Origin: JAKAWQ01 sp035509315
GTDB taxonomy: Bacteria; Pseudomonadota; Alphaproteobacteria; Acetobacterales; Acetobacteraceae
Length of the DNA: 64,000 nucleotides
NCBI GenBank assembly: GCA_035509315.1
Contig: DATJLS010000052.1
Location: 1-64,000, forward strand
Direction of reading: 5' to 3'
Made by a program: the position numbers and the translations under genes. Numbering within the stretch: position 1 is the first letter of the stretch; each line of letters opens with the position of its first letter. Below are positions 8,728 to 17,319 of the stretch, piece after piece. The notes under the pieces were generated by a model, which worked only from the letters and a program-made list of their open reading frames with translations, was not told where the DNA came from and did no database searches.

Positions 8728-9489
8728 GTGCGGCGGATCGCCTTCGTCGCCGCCCCGACGGCGCTTGCGCAGGAGAGTCGTGCCCGCCTAGCCGCCCGTT
8801 ACGGCACCTGCACCGCCGATGAGGCGGAATGCGTCGTGGCGCTGGGCGGGGACGGGTTCATGCTGGAGACCCTCCACGCCATGCTGAGCCGCGGCCTGCC
8901 CGTCTATGGCATGAATTGCGGCTCGGTCGGCTTCCTGATGAATGCCTATGCCGAGGAGGGGTTGCCCGACCGCCTGGCCGCTGCCCAGAGCACTGTTCTC
9001 TACCCGCTCCGGATGCGTGCCGAGACGATCGACGGAGAGACTATCGAGGCGCTCGCGTTCAACGAAGTGAGCCTGCTGCGCCAGCTGCGCCAAACGGCGA
9101 AGATCCGGATCTCGGTGGACGATAGGGTCAGGATGCCTGAACTGATGTGCGACGGTGTCCTCATTTCGACACCGGCAGGATCGACCGCCTACAATTTTTC
9201 GGCGCACGGGCCGATCGTGCCCCTCTCCGCCAATCTCCTTCCGCTCACGCCGATCAGCGCCTTTCGCCCGCGGCGGTGGCGCGGCGCGCTCCTGCCAAGC
9301 AACGCAGAAGTGCTGTTCGAGGTGCTGGAGGCGGAAAAACGTCCTGTCTCGGCCGTTGCGGATTTCACAGAGGTGCGGCACGTCCTGCGTGTCGCCGTGC
9401 GCGAGGACAGATCGCTCTCGGTCGCGGTGCTGTTCGACCCCGATCAGGCCCTCTCGGAACGCATCGTCGCCGAGCAGTTTATGAGCTGA
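8728..9489 (+). CDS. nadK: NAD kinase
   Basis: Phosphorylates NAD to NADP. The 253-residue product carries the diagnostic GGDG (VALGGDGFMLETLH, about residues 45-58), the conserved AFNEVSLLR and the Gly-rich TPAGSTAYNFSAHGPIV segment. ATG starts in this frame lie far upstream inside the preceding gene. GTG 8728 (MRRIAFVAAP) gives the usual alphaproteobacterial N-terminus and is preferred. Alphaproteobacterial NadK enzymes are commonly of this short form. Confidence 0.93.
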   Translation: MRRIAFVAAPTALAQESRARLAARYGTCTADEAECVVALGGDGFMLETLHAMLSRGLPVYGMNCGSVGFLMNAYAEEGLPDRLAAAQSTVLYPLRMRAETIDGETIEALAFNEVSLLRQLRQTAKIRISVDDRVRMPELMCDGVLISTPAGSTAYNFSAHGPIVPLSANLLPLTPISAFRPRRWRGALLPSNAEVLFEVLEAEKRPVSAVADFTEVRHVLRVAVREDRSLSVAVLFDPDQALSERIVAEQFMS

Positions 9490-9504
9490 GCAAGGGGGGA
9501 GCGC

Positions 9505-10458
9505 TCACGGAGCCCCGACACGGGCAGTCCATCCCGAGAGCGCGTAGAGCCACACCACAAGCGAAGCGATCGAGCAGAGCGTGCTCATCGAGACGGTGGC
9601 CGCGACCAACGCTTCCTCGCAACGATATTCACCGGCCAGGATATAGACGGTCTTGGCCGTCGGCACTGCGGCGCAGATGACGGCGGCTATGGTATAGAGG
9701 GGGCCAAGGCCAAGCACGATCGACAAGCCGAGCACGACCAGCGGCATGACCATGAGCTTGATCGTCGCAAGCAGCAAAGACGCTCCGATGCTTGCGCGCA
9801 AGCCACTGATGGAAAGGCCGAGCCCTATGGCGAACAAAGCACACGGGGCCAAGGCATCGGCGAAGATGTTGAGATAAGTCCTGACGGGTGCTGGCATGCG
9901 AATGTCCAGGGCCGCCCAGATCATGCCGATCAGGGTCGATAGCACCATCGGGTTCAGGACGATGTTCCGCAACAGCAACACCGGTGCCATGCGCGGCCCG
10001 CCCTCTTCGCCGCTGTCGAGTTCCAGCAGTATCACGGTCGCGGGGAACATCACCACCGCAACGAATACGGTGGCGATCGCTGCAGGCAGCACGGCGCGCT
10101 GGCCGTAAATCGCCTGCAGTACCGGCAATGCAACGAAGCCCGTATTGGTCATGGAGGCGGCCATGCCATACATCGTCTGGCTTGCCAGACCATGGCCGCC
10201 CCGTGCGCGCATGATGCCGAAAACCACGGCGAAGCATAGCAATGAGCCACCGCCGAAGGCAGCCAGAAAGCGCAAATTGATCAACGAGCGTGCCGGTTCC
10301 TGCGCGATCGTTACGATCAGCAGTGCGGGCATCGCGATGTTATAGGCAAAGTGAATCAGCGCATCCGACAATCCACGCGAAACATAGCCTGCGGCACCAA
10401 CGACCCAACCGGTAACGATGACGGCAAATACCGGCAGGATGAGGTTTGCGATCTGCAA
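9505..10458 (-). CDS. AEC-family (auxin efflux carrier-like) transporter
   Basis: A 317-residue, strongly hydrophobic protein with about ten membrane helices in two homologous halves, as in the AEC/BART group. It opens with the typical LILPVFAVIVTGWVVG and has central small-residue, Pro-containing segments (GFVALPVLQAIYG). Bacterial members export malonate, malate or other small anions; the substrate here is unknown. It converges on nadK and has no partner genes. Confidence 0.85.
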   Translation of the reverse strand: MQIANLILPVFAVIVTGWVVGAAGYVSRGLSDALIHFAYNIAMPALLIVTIAQEPARSLINLRFLAAFGGGSLLCFAVVFGIMRARGGHGLASQTMYGMAASMTNTGFVALPVLQAIYGQRAVLPAAIATVFVAVVMFPATVILLELDSGEEGGPRMAPVLLLRNIVLNPMVLSTLIGMIWAALDIRMPAPVRTYLNIFADALAPCALFAIGLGLSISGLRASIGASLLLATIKLMVMPLVVLGLSIVLGLGPLYTIAAVICAAVPTAKTVYILAGEYRCEEALVAATVSMSTLCSIASLVVWLYALSGWTARVGAP

Positions 10459-10734
10459 ATCCGGTTCGCCTCAAATCATTTCCGCAGCATGCACGCGCGG
10501 GAAGGGGTGGTCAATGTTCGATATGACAGGTCATTGCATCGCATTTCCACAGTCTGCGTTTCCTGGTCTCGTCTCTCACCGTCAAATCGACACGTCCTGG
10601 GGCATCGCGACGCACCTTGGCTCATGCCGATACACGGGCTTGCCTGCAGATTCTGCGCGCAGTCATAGGGATCGAGCCTTGTTCTTCCGGCACGCACCGA
10701 ACGGCGGAGCGGATCATTTCATCGAGCTAGCTGC

Positions 10735-11250
10735 TCAACGCGCATGAGCCCGCACGAAATCCGCGGCCGGACGTTGCAGCCACTGTGTCAGCACCATCAC
10801 TCGCGGAAAGCCGATCAGCGGCCCGGTCGAAAGATTCATAAGCGTGTTTTCAGTGAATCCGGGCAATTCCCGGGCAAGCGCGTGCCAGCTCAACTCTTGC
10901 CGACGCCGCGCGGCGTCGAGGGCCCGATAAAGGGCCCTCGTATCGAAGCGAAGAATGCGCGAGGGACCGGGTTCCGGCAGCGTTTCCTTCGTTTCCTGCG
11001 CAAAATTCCCTCCCGCGAGAAAGCTTTCCGGCGCGCGATGCAACCATCGCAAAATTTGCAGCACGACGGCGCCGGTGACCGAGCGTTTGCCCGGCATACC
11101 TCTGATCGTTGCAACGCTGATCGGGATCGAAGGCGTGCCTTCGAAAGGCTTGTTGATCTCGTCCGTGAGCGCGTCCCAGCTCAAACCGCGCGCGCGCCGT
11201 TCGGCATCGAGGGTGGCATGAAGCCGCTTCATGTCGAACCGAGGAAGCAT
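10735..11250 (-). CDS. Internally duplicated HTH-like protein
   Basis: A 171-residue protein made of two related segments. Residues ~5-80 begin FDMKRLHATLDAERRARGLS and end with a LRWL-type helix; residues ~98-171 begin FDTRALYRALDAARRRQELS and end with LTQWLQRPAADF. Each resembles an XRE-like helix-turn-helix, with xLDAxRRxxxLSWxAL forming the first two helices. I infer a DNA-binding protein with a fused pair of domains. The start is ATG 11250; the upstream open frame is the shadow of cfa. The region 10459-10734 beside it holds no recognisable gene. Confidence 0.55.
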   Translation of the reverse strand: MLPRFDMKRLHATLDAERRARGLSWDALTDEINKPFEGTPSIPISVATIRGMPGKRSVTGAVVLQILRWLHRAPESFLAGGNFAQETKETLPEPGPSRILRFDTRALYRALDAARRRQELSWHALARELPGFTENTLMNLSTGPLIGFPRVMVLTQWLQRPAADFVRAHAR

Positions 11251-11320
11251 GCTTCTCCGGATCACCTCATTCCGGCTTCCGACGGGCCGCAAGGCTATTC
11301 CGCCAAAAGCCACGATGATC

Positions 11321-12559
11321 TCAGGCGAGCAGCGGCTTGTCCGCGCTCGCGGCCCGCTCGGCCGCAGTGATGTAGTCGCGCGTGAGCGGAACCGCACTTT
11401 GCGAACGGGCGAGCTGGATCTGAAAGACCATGTGGCCTTCGCGACGGAAAGCGAGCTCGGAACCGACGAGATAGAATTCCCACATCCGGCAGAACCGCTC
11501 GTCGGTGACCGAGGCGACCGTGTCGCGGTTGGCGAGGAAGCGGCGACGCCAGCGCGCCAGCGTCTCGGCATAGTGCAGGCGTAGAATCTCGATATCGGTT
11601 GCCCAGAGGCCGGCGCGTTCGACGGAAGGCAGCACCTCGGAAAGGGCCGGCGCATAGCCACCCGGAAAGATGTATTTGGCGATCCAGCGATTGGTCGCTC
11701 CCGGTCCGTCGCTGCGGCCGATCGCATGCAAAAGAGCCACGCCGTCCGGGGTCAGGCAACGCTTGAGCGTAGCGAAGAAGGCATCGTAGTGGCCAATGCC
11801 GACATGCTCGAACATTCCGACCGAAACGATGCGGTCGAAATGCTGGTCGAGCGCGCGATAATCGAGGAGCTCGAAGCGGACGCGCTCCGCGAGCCCGGCT
11901 GCGGCGGCGCGCGCCCGCGCCTCGGCAAGCTGCTCGGAGGAGAGCGTGATGCCGAGCACGCGCGCCCCATAGTCCCTCGCCAGTGTCAGCGCGAGCCCGC
12001 CCCACCCGCAACCGATATCGAGCACCGAGAGATCGGGCCGGTCGAGCAGAAGCTTGGCGGCGATATGGCGCTTCTTGGCGATCTGCGCCTCGTCGATCGT
12101 CTCGTCGCCGCGAGGGAAATAGGCGCAGGAATATTGACGGTCGCGGTCGAGGAAAAGGCTGTAGAGCCGGCCATTGAGATCGTAATGATGGGCGGCGTTG
12201 CGGCGTGAGCGCGAAGCCGGGTTGTACTGCGCGAAGCGGCGGATCAGCCTGCCGAGCCGCGCCCTGAGGCGCATGATGCGTGTGCCGCCGCCGGCCTCGG
12301 TCGCGTTGGCGACGAGCAGATCAAGAAGATCATAGAGGCTGCCTTCGAGCGGAGCCACCGTGCCGGCCATGTAGGCCTCGCCGAGGGCGAGAGAAGGATT
12401 GAGCACCAGCCGCCGCACGGTGGCTCTGTCCCGGATCGCGACCGAGGCGCGGCCACCCGGCCCGCCCTCGTAGGTGGTGACGCCGCCGTCGGGCCAGCGC
12501 ACGCTCAGCCTGCCTTGGGTGATCAGGTGCCTCAGGATCGCATCCAACGCGCGCTGCAT
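11321..12559 (-). CDS. cfa: Cyclopropane-fatty-acyl-phospholipid synthase
   Basis: SAM-dependent cyclopropanation of unsaturated acyl chains in membrane phospholipid. The 412-residue length is typical. It carries an N-terminal lipid-binding region, the substrate motif YSCAYFP, SAM motif VLDIGCGWGGLALTLARDYG, and active-site segments GMFEHVGIGHYDAFF and YIFPGGYAP. Cyclopropane lipids usually stabilise membranes against acid and stationary-phase stress. It lies downstream of rplI on the same strand with about 95 nt between, so its transcription may be separate. Confidence 0.95.
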   Translation of the reverse strand: MQRALDAILRHLITQGRLSVRWPDGGVTTYEGGPGGRASVAIRDRATVRRLVLNPSLALGEAYMAGTVAPLEGSLYDLLDLLVANATEAGGGTRIMRLRARLGRLIRRFAQYNPASRSRRNAAHHYDLNGRLYSLFLDRDRQYSCAYFPRGDETIDEAQIAKKRHIAAKLLLDRPDLSVLDIGCGWGGLALTLARDYGARVLGITLSSEQLAEARARAAAAGLAERVRFELLDYRALDQHFDRIVSVGMFEHVGIGHYDAFFATLKRCLTPDGVALLHAIGRSDGPGATNRWIAKYIFPGGYAPALSEVLPSVERAGLWATDIEILRLHYAETLARWRRRFLANRDTVASVTDERFCRMWEFYLVGSELAFRREGHMVFQIQLARSQSAVPLTRDYITAAERAASADKPLLA

Positions 12560-12654
12560 GGGCATTCCCGCCGCGAACCTCGACCATTTCTACAGCCCGG
12601 CAGAATGGCGAAAGCCGCTCCGGCAGTCAAAGCCGTCGATGGTGGTCCTTCGCC

Positions 12655-13212
12655 TCAGGCGGCGGTGGGTCCGGCCTCGGTCGGGAAGGACTCGCCTGCC
12701 TGCTCTGGCTCCTCCGCGGTCGGTCCGCTCTTGCCGCGCACTTGTCGCGCCGCCTCCTCGGGCGAGCGGGCGACATTGACGGTGACGGAGATCGAGACCT
12801 CGGGATGCAGGATGATGCGAACTTCGCTGAGGCCGAGCGTCTTGATCGGATGCTCGAGCGCAACCTGCGAGCGGTTGATCGAGAGGCCTGCGGTGGTGCA
12901 GGCCTCGGCGATGTCGCGCGCGCTCACCGAGCCATAGAGATTGCCCGCCTCGCCCGCCTGCCGGATCACCACCACCGAAAGCCCGGCCACCCGCTCCGCC
13001 ACGCGCTGCGCCTCTTCGCGCCGCTTGAGGTTCTGCGCCTCGAGCTCGACGCGCTGGTGCTCGAACCGGGCACGATTTTCCTTGGTGGCGCGCAGGGCCT
13101 TTTTTTGCGGCAGGAGAAAGTTGCGGGCGTAGCCCGGCCTCACCTTCACGACTTCTCCCATCTGGCCGAGCTTCTCGACCCGCTGGAGCAGGATGACCTC
13201 GACACTGGCCAC
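12655..13212 (-). CDS. rplI: 50S ribosomal protein L9, extended C-terminus
   Basis: Binds 23S rRNA domain V. The N-terminal domain is canonical (VILLQRVEKLGQMGEVVKVR, GYARNFLLPQ), followed by the long connecting helix and the C-terminal domain. At 185 residues it is longer than the common ~150, with an acidic, Pro/Ala-rich tail from about residue 150. Third gene of the conserved rpsF-rpsR-rplI operon. Confidence 0.97.
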   Translation of the reverse strand: MASVEVILLQRVEKLGQMGEVVKVRPGYARNFLLPQKKALRATKENRARFEHQRVELEAQNLKRREEAQRVAERVAGLSVVVIRQAGEAGNLYGSVSARDIAEACTTAGLSINRSQVALEHPIKTLGLSEVRIILHPEVSISVTVNVARSPEEAARQVRGKSGPTAEEPEQAGESFPTEAGPTAA

Positions 13213-13224
13213 TTCCGTTCTCCC

Positions 13225-13500
13225 TCAGGTCAGGACATAGGGCAGCAGGGCGAGAAACCGCGCGCGCTTGATCGCCAGCGCCAGCTCACGCTGACGCTTC
13301 GCCGAGACCGCGGTGATGCGGCTCGGCACGATCTTGCCCCGCTCGGAGAGGAAGCGGGAAAGCAGCCGCACGTCCTTGTAGTCGATCTTTGGCGCATTGG
13401 GGCCGGAAAAGGGGCAGGACTTGCGGCGCCGATAGAAAGGCCGGCGGGCGCCAACAGCGGGACGGCGGGCGGCCGGATTGATCTCTGCGGACTCGGACAT
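13225..13500 (-). CDS. rpsR: 30S ribosomal protein S18
   Basis: A 91-residue small-subunit protein that pairs with S6 on 16S rRNA. It shows the conserved RRKSCPFSGPNAPKIDYKDV and RFLSERGKIVPSRITAV segments. It starts 3 nt after rpsF, in the standard operon order with rplI 12 nt downstream. Confidence 0.97.
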   Translation of the reverse strand: MSESAEINPAARRPAVGARRPFYRRRKSCPFSGPNAPKIDYKDVRLLSRFLSERGKIVPSRITAVSAKRQRELALAIKRARFLALLPYVLT

Positions 13501-13503
13501 GCT

Positions 13504-13974
13504 CTACTCCTCGCCGACGGATTCGGCCGGGCGGAACTCGTCATCCCGGTCGGGGCGGGCACGGAATTCCTCCCGGTCGTCATAGCGGCGGCGCCCGGAA
13601 TCGAAGCGGCCGGCAGGCTTCGGTCCGCGGAAGCTCCTCTCCCGGTCATCGGAGCGGCGGGAGAGAATGGCGGAAGGGGCCTCCTCGATCGTGGGCACGC
13701 GCAGCGTGAGGAACCGCAGCACGTCCTCATTGATTCGCAATTGCCGCTCCATCTCGGTGATGGCCGGCGGCGGCGCCTCCAGGCCGAGCAGGAGGTAGTG
13801 GCCCTTGCGGTTCTTCTTGATCCGGTAGGCGAGATTGCGCAGGCCCCAATATTCGCGCTTACGCACCCCCCCGCCGGCGGCTTCCATATCGGCGGTGATC
13901 TGGTCGGCAAGCGCATCGACCTGCTGCTGGGTCGCGTCATTGCGTGCGATCAGCACGCATTCATAAAGCGGCAT
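13504..13974 (-). CDS. rpsF: 30S ribosomal protein S6 with long charged tail
   Basis: S6 of 156 residues. The ferredoxin-like core is canonical (MPLYECVLIARNDATQQQVD, YWGLRNLAYRIKKNRKGHYL). The last ~45 residues form an Arg/Asp/Gly-rich, probably disordered tail. Such extensions occur in alphaproteobacteria, and in Escherichia coli the S6 tail is glutamylated, though nothing here shows modification. First gene of rpsF-rpsR-rplI. Confidence 0.96.
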   Translation of the reverse strand: MPLYECVLIARNDATQQQVDALADQITADMEAAGGGVRKREYWGLRNLAYRIKKNRKGHYLLLGLEAPPPAITEMERQLRINEDVLRFLTLRVPTIEEAPSAILSRRSDDRERSFRGPKPAGRFDSGRRRYDDREEFRARPDRDDEFRPAESVGEE

Positions 13975-14047
13975 AAGGCTCTCCCTCTGGCTGGATCGGC
14001 CCCGAAGCGAAGCTTCCCCCTATGGGGCGGGCATAGCGAAGGGCGAT

Positions 14048-14078
14048 GCCGCCGCCCCCCGCAAGGAAGGGCGGCGGC
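14048..14078 (-). other. Perfect GC hairpin upstream of rpsF
   Basis: Ten perfectly paired bases (14048-14057 with 14069-14078, gccgccgccc/gggcggcggc) with an 11-nt loop, between the amidotransferase gene and rpsF on the same strand. No T-tract follows on the minus strand, so it is not a standard intrinsic terminator. It could stop read-through or lie in the rpsF leader, where other bacteria have S6:S18-binding structures, but I do not see that motif clearly. Confidence 0.45.
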
Positions 14079-14131
14079 TTAGCCGAGGGCGAGGGAGAAT
14101 GCAAGCGCCGAACGCACGGGAAGCAGCGGGC

Positions 14132-14914
14132 TCAGTCGGCGGCGGCGGCGAAGCGTGCCTGCGTTCCGGCCCGTCGCCTGCGCACGGCGTCGCTGAAGGC
14201 GGTGAAGATGCGGCGTGAAAGCGCGTCGGTCTCGAAGTCGTATTCCGGGTGCCACTGCACGCCGAAGGCAAAACCCGGCGCAGAGGTGGCGCGCACGGCT
14301 TCGATGGTGCCGTCCGGCGCCGTTCCTTCAGCGGTGAGCCCGGGCGCCAGCACGTCGATCCCCTGGTTGTGCAGGGAATTGACCGCGATCTCGCGGGTTT
14401 CAGCGAGCTGGTGCAGGAAGCTCCCAGGTACCGCCATCACCGCATGTGCCTTCGCGGTGCGCAAGCGGGTAAGTGGCTGTAGCGGCGTCGAATGATCGAA
14501 ACGGCCCGGCAGATCCTGCAGCCGTTGGTGCAGACTGCCACCGAGCGCGACATTCAGCTCCTGAAGTCCGCGGCAGATCGCGAGCAGCGGCAGTCCGGCT
14601 GCCAGCGCGGCGCGAATCAACGGCAGCGTGACCGCATCGCGCGCTTCATCCTCCGGTGTGCCTTCCACATGCGGCGGCCCGCCATAAAGACCCGGCTGCA
14701 CATTCGATCGGCTGCCCGTCAGAATGATGCCGTCAAGCCTGTCGATCAAAACTGGAATATCGGCCGCTTCGCCGTTCGCGGGGATCAATATCGGCACTGC
14801 CTTGACCACCATATCGGCCGCCCGAACATAAGTGTCGGAGGCGGCGTGGCTCGGCGAGCCATAAACATTATACTGCCTGCGGCAACAGCTGATGCCGACG
14901 AAAGGTTTGGTCAT
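14132..14914 (-). CDS. Class I glutamine amidotransferase, gamma-glutamyl-GABA hydrolase (PuuD-like)
   Basis: A 260-residue class I amidotransferase-like hydrolase. The nucleophile C114 is in LAICRGLQELNVALGGSL, and the His-Glu pair is in GVQWHPEYD. The oxyanion motif GIILTGSRSNVQPGLYGG is typical of the PuuD/peptidase C26 group. PuuD releases GABA from gamma-glutamyl-GABA in putrescine catabolism, but no other puu gene is nearby, so the substrate is inferred from family only. I start at MTKPFVGIS; three codons upstream are also open. Confidence 0.85.
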   Translation of the reverse strand: MTKPFVGISCCRRQYNVYGSPSHAASDTYVRAADMVVKAVPILIPANGEAADIPVLIDRLDGIILTGSRSNVQPGLYGGPPHVEGTPEDEARDAVTLPLIRAALAAGLPLLAICRGLQELNVALGGSLHQRLQDLPGRFDHSTPLQPLTRLRTAKAHAVMAVPGSFLHQLAETREIAVNSLHNQGIDVLAPGLTAEGTAPDGTIEAVRATSAPGFAFGVQWHPEYDFETDALSRRIFTAFSDAVRRRRAGTQARFAAAAD

Positions 14915-14977
14915 CACACGCAACGATCTTGTTCTTCTTGTTCAAGTCTAGGCGGGAAATGCCGATGGTGCCTAGAA

Positions 14978-15622
14978 TTAATTCGCGTTGCCACCGCGGC
15001 CCGGGATCGCAACATAGGCAAAGAGATGCGCGGGAAAATGTCCGCCGAGCGTCACGTCGTAAAGGGAAACGCGCGTGAGCCTGCCCTGCGCGTCACGCAC
15101 CGCCCATTGGCGGAGCGTGAGCGGCGGAGTCGAGAAGACGAGCGTGATGCTCCCTTGTCCCGGCGAATGGGTCCGCGCCAGTGTGACGTCGATCTCGCCT
15201 GGCAGACGCTGAAAGCCCGTGACCGTGACCGGGCCCGAAAGCTTGACGTCCCGCGCAAGGAGCAGGCCAAGGGGGGTCGAGGAGAGGGGGATGTTGGTGG
15301 TCTGATCGAGGCTCGAATCGTGGAAAACGAGCAGTCCGTACCCGGCCACCAGAAGGTAGGGGCTCGGCGGATCGTACTGAAAGCGCATCCGGCCGGGCCG
15401 CTCCAGCCACGCGGTTCCCTGGCTCACTCCGCCATCCGGCGCGATCTGCAGGAACTTCGCCTTGAGACTGGTGAGGCTGTTGAGGTAGGCGGTGATCTGG
15501 TCAAGCACGGCCTGATCCGCGGGCGTGATCGGGGCGGACACCGCTGTCGCCGCCATGGCTGCGCCTGCCGGCACCATACTTGCCAGCGCGGGAAACAGAA
15601 GCAAAAGGTCGCGGCGATGCAT
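14978..15622 (-). CDS. LolA-like outer-membrane lipoprotein carrier protein
   Basis: Secreted protein of 214 residues. The signal peptide is MHRRDLLLLFPALASMVPAG and the following Ala-rich stretch. The mature part shows LolA-fold features: an N-terminal helix (ITAYLNSLTSLKAKFLQIA) then the strand pattern TAWLERPGRMRFQYDPPSPY, which is very LolA-like. LolA shuttles lipoproteins through the periplasm to LolB. The ATG of MHRR is preferred; the frame extends 25 codons upstream with no signal-like sequence. Confidence 0.8.
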   Translation of the reverse strand: MHRRDLLLLFPALASMVPAGAAMAATAVSAPITPADQAVLDQITAYLNSLTSLKAKFLQIAPDGGVSQGTAWLERPGRMRFQYDPPSPYLLVAGYGLLVFHDSSLDQTTNIPLSSTPLGLLLARDVKLSGPVTVTGFQRLPGEIDVTLARTHSPGQGSITLVFSTPPLTLRQWAVRDAQGRLTRVSLYDVTLGGHFPAHLFAYVAIPGRGGNAN

Positions 15623-15748
15623 GCCTGGGATGTGGCATTGAGCGGGCGCGTTTGCAAATGGTTTGGCGGCAGCCGAGCCATTCTCCTCCGTCAACACGAT
15701 CGTGGTTATGCTTCTTTTGGGTCCCCTTTGGCCGGACCCGCGCCGCCT

Positions 15749-15853
15749 GTGAGCGGGATACGTTCGCCCCCGCTCTCGTATCCCACACTCCAGCCATTTG
15801 TTTTCTCGCGTGATTCATGCCTCCGGTGATTCCACCTCCGGCGATCACGCTTT
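15749..15853 (+). repeat. Two-hairpin dispersed repeat, copy 1 (long form)
   Basis: First hairpin: GGGATACG (15755-15762) pairs perfectly with CGTATCCC (15777-15784) around a 14-nt loop. Then the AT-richer spacer ccatttgttttct, then a second hairpin bounded by GCGTGAT (15808-15814) and ATCACGC (15844-15850). The second hairpin contains a tandem 15-bp duplication (CCTCCGGTGATTCCA / CCTCCGGCGATCACG). It lies between the divergent lolA-like and lutB genes. Copies 2-4 are at 25069, 46427 and 58430. Confidence 0.8.
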
Positions 15854-15882
15854 AACATCCGCCTGCCGTCAGGAGCGCCGTG

Positions 15883-17319
15883 ATGCTGCCGACCAGTCCT
15901 ACCTTCAAGAAGAATGCCACCGCCGCGCTGACCAATGCCGGCCTGCAGCGTGCGCTCGAGCGGACCAAGCCGCACTTCCAGCAGCGCCGCGCCGCGGCCG
16001 TCGCCGCTCTGCCGGAATTCGAGCAGCTCCGCGAGACCGGACGGCAGATCAAGAATCACACGCTCCAGAATCTCGATTTTTATCTCGAGACGTGGGCGGA
16101 CAATGTCACCCGCGCCGGCGGCGAGGTCCACTGGTGCGCCACCGCCTCAGATGCGCGCGAGGCGGTGCTCCGCATCTGCCGCCGCGCCGGGGCGCTTGTC
16201 GCGACCAAGGGCAAGTCGATGATCAGCGAGGAGATCGGGATCAACGACTTCCTTGAGGCCAACGGCATCACGGCGGTCGAGACCGATCTCGGCGAATACA
16301 TCATCCAGCTGGGCCATGAGCCGCCGAGCCACATCATCGCTCCGGCTTTCCATCTCAATCGGGAGGACTGGGAAGCTCGATTCCGCAAGGCGCATACGGA
16401 TCTGCCCGCCGATCGGGTCTTCCGCGAGCGTCGCGACCTGCTGACCGAGGCGCGAGGCGAGCTTCGCCAGCGCTTCCTTGCCGCCGATGTCGGCATCACT
16501 GGCGCCAATTTCCTGATCGCCGAGACCGGGTCGAGCGTGATCGTCACCAATGAGGGCAATGGGGATCTGACCCAGACGCTGCCCAAGGTGCATATCGTGC
16601 TTGCCAGCATCGAGAAGCTTGTGCCCACGCTCGAGGATGCGAGCGTCCTGCTTCGTCTCCTCGCCCGTTCTGCAACCGGGCAGGATTTTTCCGCCTACAC
16701 CACCTTCTCGACCGGGCCGCGGCGACCGGGCGATCGCGATGGGCCGGAGCAGTATCATGTCGTCCTGCTCGACAATGGCCGCTCGGCGATGCTCGGCACC
16801 GAGTTTCAGGACATGCTCCGCTGCATCCGCTGCGCCGCCTGCATGAATCATTGCCCGGTCTACGGCGCGATCGGCGGGCACGCCTATGGCTGGGTCTATC
16901 CCGGCCCGATGGGTGCCGTGCTGACACCCACCTTGATCGGTGTCGATCAGGCCGGGAACCTGCCCAATGCCTCCACGTTCTGCGGGCGTTGCGAAAGCGT
17001 CTGCCCGATGAAGATCCCGCTGCCCGGCATGATGCGCCACTGGCGCGAGCGCGAGTTCGAGCGGCACCTCACGCCGGCCTTCTTCCGCCGCAATCTCGGC
17101 TTTTGGGCCTGGTTCGCCCGCCGGCCGGCCACCTACAGGCTGGCCGTGCGGGCGGCCGCGCGCGCGCTCGGCTTTTTCGGCAGCGGGCGCGGCCGCTTCC
17201 GCCGGCTGCCGCTCGCCGGCAGCTGGACAGGTGGGCGGGACATGCCGGCACCGGAAGGCGAGACCTTCTTTGCCCGCTATGCGCGGGAAGGAAGGCGGGC
17301 CGAGGGTTCCGGGCGATGA
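15883..17319 (+). CDS. lutB: L-lactate dehydrogenase complex Fe-S protein LutB
   Basis: Iron-sulfur subunit of the LutABC lactate oxidation complex, 478 residues. The N-terminal LUD domain includes VATKGKSMISEEIGIND and GITGANFLIAETGSSVIVTN. Two [4Fe-4S] motifs follow: CIRCAACMNHCPVYG (about 310) and CGRCESVCPMKIP (about 367), then a conserved tail. AGGAG at 15871 is well placed for ATG 15883; GTG 15880 is also possible. It overlaps lutC by 4 nt (ATGA). No lutA is found upstream, where a repeat copy sits instead. Confidence 0.93.
   Translation: MLPTSPTFKKNATAALTNAGLQRALERTKPHFQQRRAAAVAALPEFEQLRETGRQIKNHTLQNLDFYLETWADNVTRAGGEVHWCATASDAREAVLRICRRAGALVATKGKSMISEEIGINDFLEANGITAVETDLGEYIIQLGHEPPSHIIAPAFHLNREDWEARFRKAHTDLPADRVFRERRDLLTEARGELRQRFLAADVGITGANFLIAETGSSVIVTNEGNGDLTQTLPKVHIVLASIEKLVPTLEDASVLLRLLARSATGQDFSAYTTFSTGPRRPGDRDGPEQYHVVLLDNGRSAMLGTEFQDMLRCIRCAACMNHCPVYGAIGGHAYGWVYPGPMGAVLTPTLIGVDQAGNLPNASTFCGRCESVCPMKIPLPGMMRHWREREFERHLTPAFFRRNLGFWAWFARRPATYRLAVRAAARALGFFGSGRGRFRRLPLAGSWTGGRDMPAPEGETFFARYAREGRRAEGSGR

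Noticed and set aside
10459..10734. Small ORFs of 70-110 codons between the AEC transporter and the HTH-like gene
   Set aside because: No ribosome sites, no hydrophobic or domain-like pattern, and overlapping frames on both strands.
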